Assembly (NCBI GenBank): GCA_021734025.1
Contig: JAIPJS010000026.1
Span: 1 to 43,959 of the forward strand
Direction of reading: 5' to 3'
Length of the DNA: 43,959 bases
Source: Candidatus Neomarinimicrobiota bacterium
GTDB lineage: Bacteria > Fidelibacterota > JAANXI01
The stretch's first letter is position 1; every line of letters starts with the position of its first letter. This document shows positions 1 to 7,880 of this stretch, in pieces. Under the pieces are notes generated by a model. The model worked only from the letters and a program-made list of their open reading frames with translations. It was not told the DNA's origin and did not search any database. A program made the position numbers and the translations under genes.

Positions 1-1
1 T

Positions 2-1036
2 TTGCAGGAACAGCTCGGAAATGAGTTTCCGGAGATCCGGTGGACGCCACGGATCACGTTTGGCGGGCTCATCGATATTCCGGACGAGAATGGCGAAACC
101 CGCTCCCAGGGGCCTGCGGCAGGCATGGCGGTGGATCTGTTGAATCCGTCCAGCGGAGAGGTTGAGCGTTTGGATATCCGCAATTCACTGGTGCAGGGAC
201 GTCTTCCGGAGGAGCCGTTCGAGATCCTGGTGAGTGAGAATTTTGCCCGGAAGCTGGAAATCAATCTCGGCAACCAGGCGACGCTCATCAGCTCCGGCAT
301 GTACGGAGGTATGGCTATGCAGAATTTCGAGGTAGTGGGCACGGTCCATTTCGGCGTGCAGGCTATGGATCGCGGCGGATTAATCGCCGATATCAGTGGC
401 ATTCAGGCGGCCTTGAACATGGATGACGGCGCCGGGGAGATCCTGGGATTTTTCAAGGACGGCAGATACGAGGAAAAACGTGCCGATGCCGTGGTACAAA
501 AATTTGAATCACTTCCGGTTTCCGGCGATGGCGAGTTCGCCCCGACAATTATGAAACTCAGCGAACAGAATGACCTGGGCACGATGCTCCAGATGATGGA
601 TTATATCTCCGGTGTCATCGTTGGAATTTTTGTGTTCGTTATGTCCATCGTTCTCTGGAATACCGGCCTGATGGGGACGCTACGCCGGTACGGCGAATAC
701 GGTGTTCGCCTGGCTATCGGCGAGGACAAGGGGCACATTTACCGCACCATGATCGCCGAATCGGTGATGATAGGCTTCGTCGGTTCGGTCATCGGCACCG
801 CCCTGGGACTGGCGGCTTCGTATTATATGCAGGCCCACGGAGTCAACATAGAGGAGATGATGAGCAGCTCCAACATGCTCATGCCGAACGTTATCAGAGC
901 CAGGGTGACGGTGACCAGCTATTACATCGGGTTTTTCCCGGGATTTCTGGCGACAACACTCGGGTCCATGATTGCCGGACTCGGCATCTATAAACGTGAA
1001 ACCGCTTCACTCTTTAAAGAACTGGAAGTCCAATGA
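2..1036 (+). CDS. ABC transporter permease, FtsX/MacB family (5' partial)
   Basis: C-terminal 344 residues or so of a MacB/FtsX-type permease; the gene begins before the window, so the apparent TTG at base 2 is not a real start. Residues 1-200 look like the extracytoplasmic MacB core domain. Three hydrophobic segments follow, at about 203-225, 254-277 and 305-330, as expected for the last three helices of the family. The stretch between the first two is rich in charged residues (RRYGEYGVRLAIGEDKG), typical of the FtsX cytoplasmic loop. These permeases use ATP hydrolysis by a partner ATPase to move lipoproteins or other substrates at the cell envelope. The stop overlaps the next gene's start (ATGA), so the two are translationally coupled. 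A lipoprotein-handling role is inferred from the LolA-like neighbour. Confidence 0.88.
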   Translation: MQEQLGNEFPEIRWTPRITFGGLIDIPDENGETRSQGPAAGMAVDLLNPSSGEVERLDIRNSLVQGRLPEEPFEILVSENFARKLEINLGNQATLISSGMYGGMAMQNFEVVGTVHFGVQAMDRGGLIADISGIQAALNMDDGAGEILGFFKDGRYEEKRADAVVQKFESLPVSGDGEFAPTIMKLSEQNDLGTMLQMMDYISGVIVGIFVFVMSIVLWNTGLMGTLRRYGEYGVRLAIGEDKGHIYRTMIAESVMIGFVGSVIGTALGLAASYYMQAHGVNIEEMMSSSNMLMPNVIRARVTVTSYYIGFFPGFLATTLGSMIAGLGIYKRETASLFKELEVQ

Positions 1037-1776
1037 GATATCTGATACTTGCACTATCACTGTTATTAATATTCCCAGCGATGGGTTTGGCGCAGATGCC
1101 TGACGGAAATGACATCCTCCGGCAGATCGATGAAAATCAGTCTGCGGAGAACATGATCGCGACCTCGACTATGGTCATCCACGGGCGGCGCGCCAGCCGG
1201 TCGGTTACCGCCAAATCCTGGATCCAGGGGACGGAGAAGTCGTTCACCGAATATCTGTCGCCGCCCAGGGAGGCGGGCACCAAGATGCTGAAGCTGGAGG
1301 ACGAGCTCTGGATGTACTCACCGCAGACCGACCGCACCATCCGCATCGCCGGACACATGCTCCGGCAGTCGGTCATGGGCTCGGATCTCTCCTACGAGGA
1401 TATGATGGAAGATCCGAAGCTGGAGAACATGTACACCGCGGAAGTGGTCGGTGAGGAGATGTTCAATGATCGCGACTGCTGGGTGCTGGAACTGACGGCC
1501 ACGAAAGAGGATATCGCCTATCACAGCCGCAAAATATGGGTGGACAAAGAACGGATGTTGCCGCTTAAGGAAAACCGCTACGCCAAGAGCGGCAAGTTGT
1601 TGAAAACCGCCGAAATCCACGAGGTTATGCGGGAAGACAGTCGGTGGTATCCGAAGAGAATGACCTTCAAAGATGCGCTCTCCCAGGGCGAGGGAACGGA
1701 ATACATCATCGAATCCATTGAGTTCAACGCGGATATACCGGAGTATATTTTTACGAAGGCGTCGTTGAGAAGGTGA
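1033..1776 (+). CDS. Outer-membrane lipoprotein-sorting protein, LolA-like
   Basis: A 247-residue exported protein. The N-terminus is a signal peptide with a hydrophobic core at about residues 3-18 and a likely cleavage after GLAQ. The rest reads as the LolA/LolB-like half-barrel family annotated 'outer membrane lipoprotein-sorting protein'. Recognisable pieces are a basic early region (HGRRASRSVTAKSWI), the KMLKLEDELWMYSPQTDRTIRI strand pair, and the later WVLELTA and KIWVDKERMLPLKE strands. Such proteins sit in the periplasm and bind hydrophobic acyl chains. Translation is coupled to the upstream permease through a 4-base overlap, so the pair probably works in lipoprotein or lipid traffic. 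It is followed by more than 1.4 kb without a gene, so it closes its operon. Confidence 0.85.
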   Translation: MRYLILALSLLLIFPAMGLAQMPDGNDILRQIDENQSAENMIATSTMVIHGRRASRSVTAKSWIQGTEKSFTEYLSPPREAGTKMLKLEDELWMYSPQTDRTIRIAGHMLRQSVMGSDLSYEDMMEDPKLENMYTAEVVGEEMFNDRDCWVLELTATKEDIAYHSRKIWVDKERMLPLKENRYAKSGKLLKTAEIHEVMREDSRWYPKRMTFKDALSQGEGTEYIIESIEFNADIPEYIFTKASLRR

Positions 1777-2053
1777 GTGTTACGTATTGCGTATTACGTA
1801 AAAAACGGGTATAGAGGAAAAACAGTGTTAACGTGTTACGGTGTTATTGTATTACTGTTGACGCTGTTTCCTAATCCTAATCTTACTCTTTATCCTAATC
1901 GTAATTGTTTCTGTTCTGAGGAAGAAAGAAAAAAAACTGTTTGTCGTTCGTTGTACTTTGTTCGTTGTGAAAACTTCCACGGCTTTTCAGCGAAGGACAG
2001 AATTCAAAGAAGTTGAACGAAGTAAAACAACGAACAACCAACAACCAACAAAA

Positions 2054-2082
2054 CCCGGGACCGTTTTCAACGGTAACCCGGT
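2054..2082. terminator. Hairpin, possible transcription end
   Basis: Nested stem with CCGGG (2055-2059) pairing to CCCGG (2077-2081) and ACCGTT (2060-2065) pairing to AACGGT (2069-2074) around a TTC loop, with a two-base bulge (AA, 2075-2076). No T-run follows, so it may be a repeat rather than a terminator. Confidence 0.4.
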
Positions 2083-2103
2083 AACTTTATAAAACGTTGT
2101 CAC

Positions 2104-2134
2104 TTGAACACCTGAACACATTAACACTCTAACA
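2104..2134. repeat. GAACAC ladder repeat
   Basis: About four consecutive 8-9-base units built on GAACAC or TAACAC. The same word pattern recurs at 26783-26816 and, in reverse orientation, near 5634-5690. This is a dispersed simple repeat confined to gaps between genes. Confidence 0.6.
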
Positions 2135-2481
2135 CAGTTGTCCTATTGTCAACCTATTGTCAGCTAAAAAAGATATTTTATTGTCAGCTCGATTCATAAT
2201 GATCTGTAATTGTTCGTAACTCTCCTGGACAGTTGCAGCCACGTAATATGTAATATTCAGTCGTCCCGTGGGGACTTGAAGATTGTTTGAATTCCCTGAT
2301 CCATGCATTCCTGCGGAGAAACCAATAAACCATAGCAGCCGCCCCGGAAAAGGCTCCTCCCAGAACTAAGATATGCGAAGAATCACGAAGGGAAAAAGTA
2401 GTCGTTTTGATGTAACGCAAGATAATATCTTGCGCAATACAATTTTGTTCAACCTCCTTGCCTTGGGGTTGATATCTGGAA

Positions 2482-2919
2482 CCCCGGATTTCATCCGGGG
2501 CTATTCTCCACCTCCGACATATTCGATCCCTTTGGGATCGTACGTATTATTCGATTGGAACCCCGGGTTTCCCCCAACGGGATTCCTATGGGACATCCAG
2601 GGCTATTATTATTCAATTCCTGAGATTGTTCTCGGTTGCCGCATTTGAATATGTTGAAAGAAGCCCAAGGGGCTTCAATATAAATAACCCCCCGGTGGAA
2701 CCTGGGGAAATGGAATCAGTGCTGAAACCATAACCCCGGAGGGGTTGAACCAATACAGTAAACCTGGGGAGGTCAAATGAAGAATTGTCAATTCGACGTG
2801 GTAGACGAATATCGAAGTGAGAGTTATCGTAACCTGATTTCCAATGATGTGGTTTCAGTACCGCTTTTGAAATCGGTCTGCTTTGAAAGGTGATTGAATT
2901 TTTCGCGGCTGAAGCCGCG
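2482..2919. repeat. Chain of short perfect hairpins with 2-3-base loops
   Basis: Five perfect inverted repeats: CCCCGGAT/ATCCGGGG (2482-2500, loop TTC), CGATCCC/GGGATCG (2524-2540, loop TTT), GAAGCCC/GGGCTTC (2660-2676, loop AAG), AACCCC/GGGGTT (2732-2746, loop GGA) and CGCGGCT/AGCCGCG (2904-2919, loop GA). Stem sequences differ but loop size is almost constant. The first is followed by GGGGCTATTC, which is also found after the palindrome at 26710-26729, so this belongs to a dispersed family. Confidence 0.65.
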
Positions 2920-3215
2920 ACTACCAACAGATTTCCCCTTTCCTTAACCCAATACCTTATACAGGTCCTTTTGTCTTACATCTCACCGTTTATAACCTGA
3001 ACACTATCGCTCCACTGTCAACCTATTGTCAGATATTCAAAGCAAACTGTCGGAGACGCTGGGAGCGATCACTGACAGAAAATACTGGAATACCCGAATA
3101 CATAAACACTACAATACATCGAATGATGATTAAGATTATGATTATCCTAAAGGAAACCCTGTGGGACGAGTAAGATTATGAAACAACTCGACCAATCGAA
3201 GACATTTACGCTATT

Positions 3216-3986
3216 TTATAAATTCTGAATTGTCTCCATCTCCCCGGCACTCAGTTCAAAATCAAATATATCAAAATTGTCACGGATGTGACTCTCCTGT
3301 CCTGCTTTCGGGATGGTCACCACGTTCTCCTGCTGAATCAACCACCGGAGTGCAACCTGTGCGCTGGTTTTGTTGTGGCGAGCGCCAATCTCATCCAATG
3401 TCTTATCATCGATTACGCGTCCTTTCCCCAGCGGGCTGTAGGCGGTAAGCATCAAATTGTTCTTTTGGCAATATTCCAGCATCGCATCCTGCCCCCGGCC
3501 GGGATAGTACTCGACTTGATTTGTAAGAATCGGCGTCTCCGAGGCGTCGACAGCTTTTTCCATCTCCGGGACGGAAAAATTGCTGACGCCGATGTGTTTG
3601 ACGATACCTTCTTCCTGCAAGTCGTTCATTGCATCGATTGTCTCGTCGATTGGGACGGTGGCACTTGGCCAGTGGATGAGCAGTAAGTCGATATATTCGC
3701 AATCGAGTTTTTCCTGGCTGGCATGTGTGGACGATAAAACGTCCTCCGGCGCCAGATTCGAGGCGAGGATTTTCGTCGTTAAAAATATTTGATCTCTGGG
3801 AATGCCCGATTCACGGACGGCTTTGCCGACTGCTGATTCGTTCCGGTACATTTGGGCGGTATCGATGTGCCGGTAGCCCAACTTCAATGCGGTGAGTACG
3901 CTGTCCGTACAGGCCGTCCCGCGCAATAGGTATGTGCCAAAGCCGAGCGCGGGGATTGTTACCCCCTTCACTTCCAGATGTTTCAT
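3216..3986 (-). CDS. Aldo/keto reductase (2,5-diketo-D-gluconate reductase-like)
   Basis: A 256-residue NADPH-type aldo/keto reductase, full length for the short bacterial AKR5-like group. The TIM-barrel motifs are present in order: PALGFGTY at the start, the active-site tetrad D42, Y47, K72 and H105 (in GYRHIDTAQMY, TTK and LLIHWP), KHIGVSNF near 145, NQVEYYP, and the late IPKAG cofactor-binding motif. It should reduce carbonyl compounds in the cytoplasm; the substrate cannot be told from sequence. I start it at 3986 because a strong GGAGGG lies 8-9 bases upstream; a frame open to 4037 adds 17 residues of no family resemblance. It stands alone, divergent from the PLP enzyme at 4152. Confidence 0.93.
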   Translation of the reverse strand: MKHLEVKGVTIPALGFGTYLLRGTACTDSVLTALKLGYRHIDTAQMYRNESAVGKAVRESGIPRDQIFLTTKILASNLAPEDVLSSTHASQEKLDCEYIDLLLIHWPSATVPIDETIDAMNDLQEEGIVKHIGVSNFSVPEMEKAVDASETPILTNQVEYYPGRGQDAMLEYCQKNNLMLTAYSPLGKGRVIDDKTLDEIGARHNKTSAQVALRWLIQQENVVTIPKAGQESHIRDNFDIFDFELSAGEMETIQNL

Positions 3987-4151
3987 GTTAGTCTCCCTCC
4001 ATCTCATAACTGTTCTTATCAAAATATAATTTCTCATGTAGCTGGCGGTTTCTCAACTGGAGAAAAATCCTTGTGATCAATCCTGCGTCGGTGTATCGTA
4101 ATCCCTTCATTGGAAAAAAATAGCAATCGTCGTGAGATTTCGGGAGTATCT

Positions 4152-5627
4152 ATGAGCGGCTATGATCAACTATACAGGGAATTCGTATCCCGGTTTCCGG
4201 ATTACGGGAATACGGCCGAACTTGATGATCTCCGGGAGCAGGAGTTTCAGCGCCTGGATCAAAACGGTCAAATCTACCTTGATTATACAGGTGGAAGCCT
4301 GTACGCCAAATCTCAGCTGAATTCTCATACCGAATTGCTTACGGATAACGTCTTTGGGAATCCGCATTCCAACAACCCGACTTCCCGTCAAATGACAGAC
4401 GTCGTTGAGGAAGCGCGGGCCAGGGTGTTGGAATACTTCTGCGCTTCTCCGGATGAATACACTGCGATTTTTACGCTCAACGCCAGCGGGGCATTAAAGC
4501 TGGTTGGTGAAGCGTTTCCATTCCAGCGTGAAAGCCGGTTTCTGCTCACCGTCGATAACCACAATTCGGTGAATGGCATCCGGGTGTTCGCCAGAGATAA
4601 GGGGGCCGAGGTGAAATATATTCCGGTAGCAATGCCGGATTTGCGCATGGATGATGAGGGGCTCGAGGATTCCCTGGACAACTGTGATAGATCTGTGCCG
4701 AACCTGCTGGCCTACCCGGCACAGTCCAACTTCACCGGAGTCCAGCATTCCATGGATTGGATCCCACAGGCGCAGGATGCCGGATGCCATGTGCTGTTGG
4801 ATGCGGCGGCTTATGTGCCGACGAATACGCTGGATTTATCGGCAGTTCAACCGGATTTCGTGGCACTCTCGTTTTACAAGATGTTCGGATACCCTACCGG
4901 AATCGGTTGTCTTATCGCCAAGAAAAAGGCACTTGGGATACTTCGGCGACCCTGGTTTGCCGGCGGTACTATAGCGCTCGCTTCCGTGCATTCAATGAAT
5001 CATCAATTGGCTGACGACGAGGCTGGATTTGAAGACGGGACAGTAGATTATCTGAATATCCCCGCAGTAAAGTTCGGCCTGGATCTGTTGGAATCTGTTT
5101 CCATCGAATCGATACATCGCCGGGTCCAAAGTCTCACCGGTTGGCTGCTTGCGACGTTGATGGAATTGCGCCACTCTAACGGAAATCCCATGGTGCGCGT
5201 CTATGGCCCAACGACTACTGAAGCCCGGGGCGGTAACGTTGCGTTTAACATTTACGATCCGGACGGGAGTCTGATCGATTTTCGGCGAGTGGAGGAGCTG
5301 GCCAATACGCGACAAATTTCTCTGCGCACAGGTTGCTTTTGTAACCCCGGCGTCATCGAGGTGGCCGAAGGATTGACTGCTAAAGAAATGGAGGCCGGAT
5401 TCGCAAATCGTGACAAGGTCAATTATCCGCACTTCTTGTCTGTATTAGAACACCAGGAAGGCAAGAGTGCCGGAGCAGTCCGGGTGTCTTTCGGACTGGT
5501 ATCGAATTTTAAAGACGCGTACCATCTGGTCGAATTTCTCAAGACGTTCCGGGATCAAACCACGGGGAAAATTGGACGGGTCTCCTTTGATATCCAAACC
5601 TGCCGCCGGCTCCGGGACGGGAGTTAA
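4152..5627 (+). CDS. Aminotransferase class V, molybdenum-cofactor-sulfurase/cysteine-desulfurase-like
   Basis: A 491-residue fold-type I PLP enzyme. LDYTGGSLY (about residue 43) and FGNPHSNNPTS are typical of the class V group related to the N-terminal domain of Moco sulfurases. The PLP lysine is K243 in SFYKMFGYPTG, and the conserved desulfurase cysteines lie in RTGCFCNPG (C395, C397). Known relatives take sulfur from L-cysteine as an enzyme persulfide and pass it on. This protein lacks the MOSC domain that eukaryotic Moco sulfurases carry, and no molybdoenzyme lies nearby, so the sulfur acceptor is unknown. The ATG at 4152 has GGGAG five bases upstream; an upstream TTG (4110) has no ribosome binding site. 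Confidence 0.87.
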   Translation: MSGYDQLYREFVSRFPDYGNTAELDDLREQEFQRLDQNGQIYLDYTGGSLYAKSQLNSHTELLTDNVFGNPHSNNPTSRQMTDVVEEARARVLEYFCASPDEYTAIFTLNASGALKLVGEAFPFQRESRFLLTVDNHNSVNGIRVFARDKGAEVKYIPVAMPDLRMDDEGLEDSLDNCDRSVPNLLAYPAQSNFTGVQHSMDWIPQAQDAGCHVLLDAAAYVPTNTLDLSAVQPDFVALSFYKMFGYPTGIGCLIAKKKALGILRRPWFAGGTIALASVHSMNHQLADDEAGFEDGTVDYLNIPAVKFGLDLLESVSIESIHRRVQSLTGWLLATLMELRHSNGNPMVRVYGPTTTEARGGNVAFNIYDPDGSLIDFRRVEELANTRQISLRTGCFCNPGVIEVAEGLTAKEMEAGFANRDKVNYPHFLSVLEHQEGKSAGAVRVSFGLVSNFKDAYHLVEFLKTFRDQTTGKIGRVSFDIQTCRRLRDGS

Positions 5628-5914
5628 CAATAGTGTTCAAGTGTTCGGGTGTTTCCCAAAGGGATACCTCCGAGGCGTGTGTTCAAGTATGATATCTTTG
5701 GGCTGGTGAAGGCAGGATATTATAGAGTATTTGTGTCCAAGTATTGATGTCCAAGTGTTCCATACAAGTCCACACAAGTCCGAACTGCGTATTGCATGGA
5801 AAAGATTCGGGAAGGTCCTTTCCGTTATACACAATACTCGATACTTTTTCCTCGTTCCGTATTAGGGAAAGCGAATTTCTTGTTTTTGATATCCGATATT
5901 TACTTCTCCGGATC
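5628..5914. other. Intergenic region with CAAGTGTTC-type words
   Basis: Between two convergent genes. It contains TGTTCAAGTGTTCGGGTGTTT-like words from 5634, CCCAAAG (5655-5661) facing CTTTGGG (5696-5702), then further TCCAAGT words to about 5780. This is the reverse-strand version of the GAACAC ladder. I see no gene here. Confidence 0.5.
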
Positions 5915-7282
5915 TCACTCCAAAGCCACCAGAAGTTCAGAGATGGTAGGATTCGCCGGGGCTATCTGCTGAAACGAGTGAAAGGTCATTTCAGCCTTCA
6001 ACGCAACGGCTACCGGGGCCAGGAGATCTGCGGCATGATCACCAACGGCCGATGCCCCTAAAATCCGATCATTGTCCTGGTTCACAAGCATCTTTAAAAA
6101 CCCCTCCTGATGCTCAATAATATTTGATTTCAGGACTTTCCCGTAATCGGTTTTGAGTACTCTGACGTTCCGGTTTTTTTTAAATGCTTCGGTTTCCGTC
6201 ATTCCAATCTGAGCCACTTCAGGAACGGTATAAATCGCCTCAACTGCCCAATCCGGCTGGTAGGAATAATTGGTCTTTTTCAGCGCATTGCTCACGGCAA
6301 ACCGGGCCTGGGCGATGGCCTTGTTTGCCAGCATGGGCGGACCGGTTACATCTCCGATAGCAAAAATATGCTGTACCTTAGTGCGAAGTTGCCCATCGAC
6401 GGTAATCCCCTTGTGTTTATCGTAGGTCACTCCCGTTTTTCCCAGGTTCAGCCTGGACGTGTCCGGGACCCGGCCGATAGCGACAAACGCCAGTTCCGCC
6501 TCGAACGAATTGCCCGAGGTGAGAGTCGCCTCAACGTGATCGCCATGATTTACGATTGACTGTACGGCCTGGCCCTTATGAAATTCAACGCCACGTCTCG
6601 AAAGGACAGATTCCAGTGTATTTGAAATGTCAGCATCGCTCCGGGGGAGCAATGTGTCAATATCTGTTAGCGCCGTAACCTCGCTTCCCAGGCGATTAAA
6701 AAGGTAGATTGTTTCCGAGCCGGTCACGCCGCCTCCAACCACGATGATACTCTCCGGGATGGATTTTCGATGGCTCATAAACCGTGGCGCTAAAATGCGT
6801 TTTCCATCCGGTTTCAAATCATCCGGAAATATCGGGACGGATCCCGAGGCGATAATAATCTGTTCCCCATGGACCCGGGCGACCTCTTCGCCATCTCTGG
6901 TAACTTGAATCGTATAATCATCCAGGAAGTGGCCTTTCCCGTTGAAAACCTCAACATTCAGATCTTCAAAAGTTTTTTTGTCCCGTGTGTGTTCCCGATC
7001 TTTTACGGTTTGTAGCCGCTCCAAGACTTTCTCTGGCTGGATAATATAGCCGCCCATGGGATAGCTCATCTCCTGCGCGTGAACAACCTCGTCACCGGTA
7101 TCCGCTGCATCCAGCCAGACCTTGCTGGGAACCAGACTATGCCAGAGTGCCCGACCGCCCGGCTTATCCTGTTCAATCAGCGCAACGGAAGCGCCAAGTT
7201 TGCCTGCCTCTTTAGCCGCGGTGACGCCGCCGGGGCCCCCGCCAATGATAACAACATCTTTACGAGCGTATTTTACATCCAT
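5915..7282 (-). CDS. Dihydrolipoamide-dehydrogenase-like FAD/NAD(P) oxidoreductase lacking the redox disulfide
   Basis: A 455-residue class I pyridine-nucleotide-disulfide oxidoreductase by fold. The FAD-binding GGGPGG is at 14-19, the second dinucleotide motif VVGGGVTGSE is in the middle, FAIGDVTGPPMLA is near 300, and a dimerisation domain ends in NPTISE. The normal redox motif GGTCxNxGCxPSK reads GGRALWHSLVPSK here, so both cysteines are replaced (A45 and L50). The usual C-terminal HxHPT is PANPT, so the catalytic histidine is also gone. It therefore cannot run lipoamide- or glutathione-type disulfide chemistry. NAD(P)H:quinone or transhydrogenase-like activity is possible by analogy with SthA, which lacks one cysteine. 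The start at 7282 has GAGG five bases upstream; a GTG two codons earlier overlaps that site. Confidence 0.85.
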   Translation of the reverse strand: MDVKYARKDVVIIGGGPGGVTAAKEAGKLGASVALIEQDKPGGRALWHSLVPSKVWLDAADTGDEVVHAQEMSYPMGGYIIQPEKVLERLQTVKDREHTRDKKTFEDLNVEVFNGKGHFLDDYTIQVTRDGEEVARVHGEQIIIASGSVPIFPDDLKPDGKRILAPRFMSHRKSIPESIIVVGGGVTGSETIYLFNRLGSEVTALTDIDTLLPRSDADISNTLESVLSRRGVEFHKGQAVQSIVNHGDHVEATLTSGNSFEAELAFVAIGRVPDTSRLNLGKTGVTYDKHKGITVDGQLRTKVQHIFAIGDVTGPPMLANKAIAQARFAVSNALKKTNYSYQPDWAVEAIYTVPEVAQIGMTETEAFKKNRNVRVLKTDYGKVLKSNIIEHQEGFLKMLVNQDNDRILGASAVGDHAADLLAPVAVALKAEMTFHSFQQIAPANPTISELLVALE

Positions 7283-7355
7283 AGTCACCTCGTGAAATTA
7301 GGTTAACAGAGAATACATTATACTACAGATTAGGGAGAGGACGGTCAAACTGAAA

Positions 7356-7367
7356 TAGAACGTTCTA
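7356..7367. promoter_or_regulatory. 12-base palindrome, possible operator
   Basis: TAGAACGTTCTA is a perfect palindrome 74 bases upstream of the flavoprotein start. A second perfect 12-base palindrome, GGAGAGCTCTCC, lies at 7437-7448. Position fits operators; no known regulator was matched. Confidence 0.3.
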
Positions 7368-7681
7368 TGGTCGGACAGTAAATAAAACGGACAAATGAGC
7401 ACGTTATAGTTTTCTGCATGGCCGATAGTTTATTACGGAGAGCTCTCCCAAAATTGGTAAATGTGATCTAAAAAAAATAATATACACCTTTATTCTATGA
7501 AACCTAATACCTTAATGTGACTTAATTCATCATGTAATATTTTATAAAACTTAATTACTTATTGCTTTTCGACGACAATGATATGAACTTGCTAGCAACG
7601 TGACGGACAATTTTGACATCCCGATAATCGCTGCATCCTGTTCACTGTAGTCGAAAAAGTCCTCCGAATTCATAAAGAAAG

Positions 7682-7696
7682 GTAGAACTCTTCTAC
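7682..7696. promoter_or_regulatory. Dyad GTAGAA-N3-TTCTAC
   Basis: Perfect 6-3-6 inverted repeat about 185 bases upstream of the gene at 7881. It could be an operator or a small hairpin in the leader; it may also be chance. Confidence 0.25.
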
Positions 7697-7880
7697 GCCT
7701 GTTTTGCCTTTCCATATGATGTACCAGTTGTACCTATCTGATAATTGCTTCTGCATTTGGGAATAGATGTTTGTGACGATGGGAATAGAGTAAAAGGTGC
7801 ACTTTGTCTATCCGAAATTTTCTTGCCACGCCATTTCATTTATCCATACCCTCAACAAAGAAATACCAGGAGAACGTGTT

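Larger units (their letters stand above)
1777..3215. other. Gene-free, repeat-rich intergenic region
   Basis: No convincing coding sequence: the open frames are short, lack ribosome binding sites and cross repeats. The content is patchy. There are CTAATC-like words at 1870-1906, an 11-base inverted repeat (1958-1968 with 2027-2037), AACCAAC words at 2035-2050, and a hairpin at 2054-2082. A GAACAC ladder lies at 2104-2134, copies of ATTGTCAACCTATTGTCAG-type words near 2143-2163 and 3017-3032, a chain of small hairpins at 2482-2919, and TAATCAT/ATTATGA words at 3123-3180. It separates two convergent units, so it probably holds transcription ends as well as repeats. Confidence 0.7.
7283..7880. 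other. Intergenic region between divergent genes, AT-rich
   Basis: Gene-free control region shared by the flavoprotein (-) and the first giant secreted protein (+). The middle part (about 7440-7560) is AT-rich and suits promoters. Perfect palindromes or dyads occur at 7356-7367, 7437-7448 and 7682-7696. No riboswitch or RNA gene recognised. Confidence 0.5.

Noticed and set aside
1777-2016. Open frame of 79 codons after the LolA-like gene
   Set aside because: It crosses simple repeats, has no ribosome binding site and no protein-like composition.
2482-2919. CRISPR-like array
   Set aside because: The stems differ in sequence and spacing is irregular; no repeated unit with spacers, and no cas gene.
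2373-2927. Short open frames over the hairpin chain on both strands
   Set aside because: They follow palindromic repeats; the translation is low-complexity proline and glycine.
7356-7367. LexA box
   Set aside because: The palindrome resembles GAAC-N4-GTTC only loosely (no spacer between the half-sites), and no SOS gene is adjacent.
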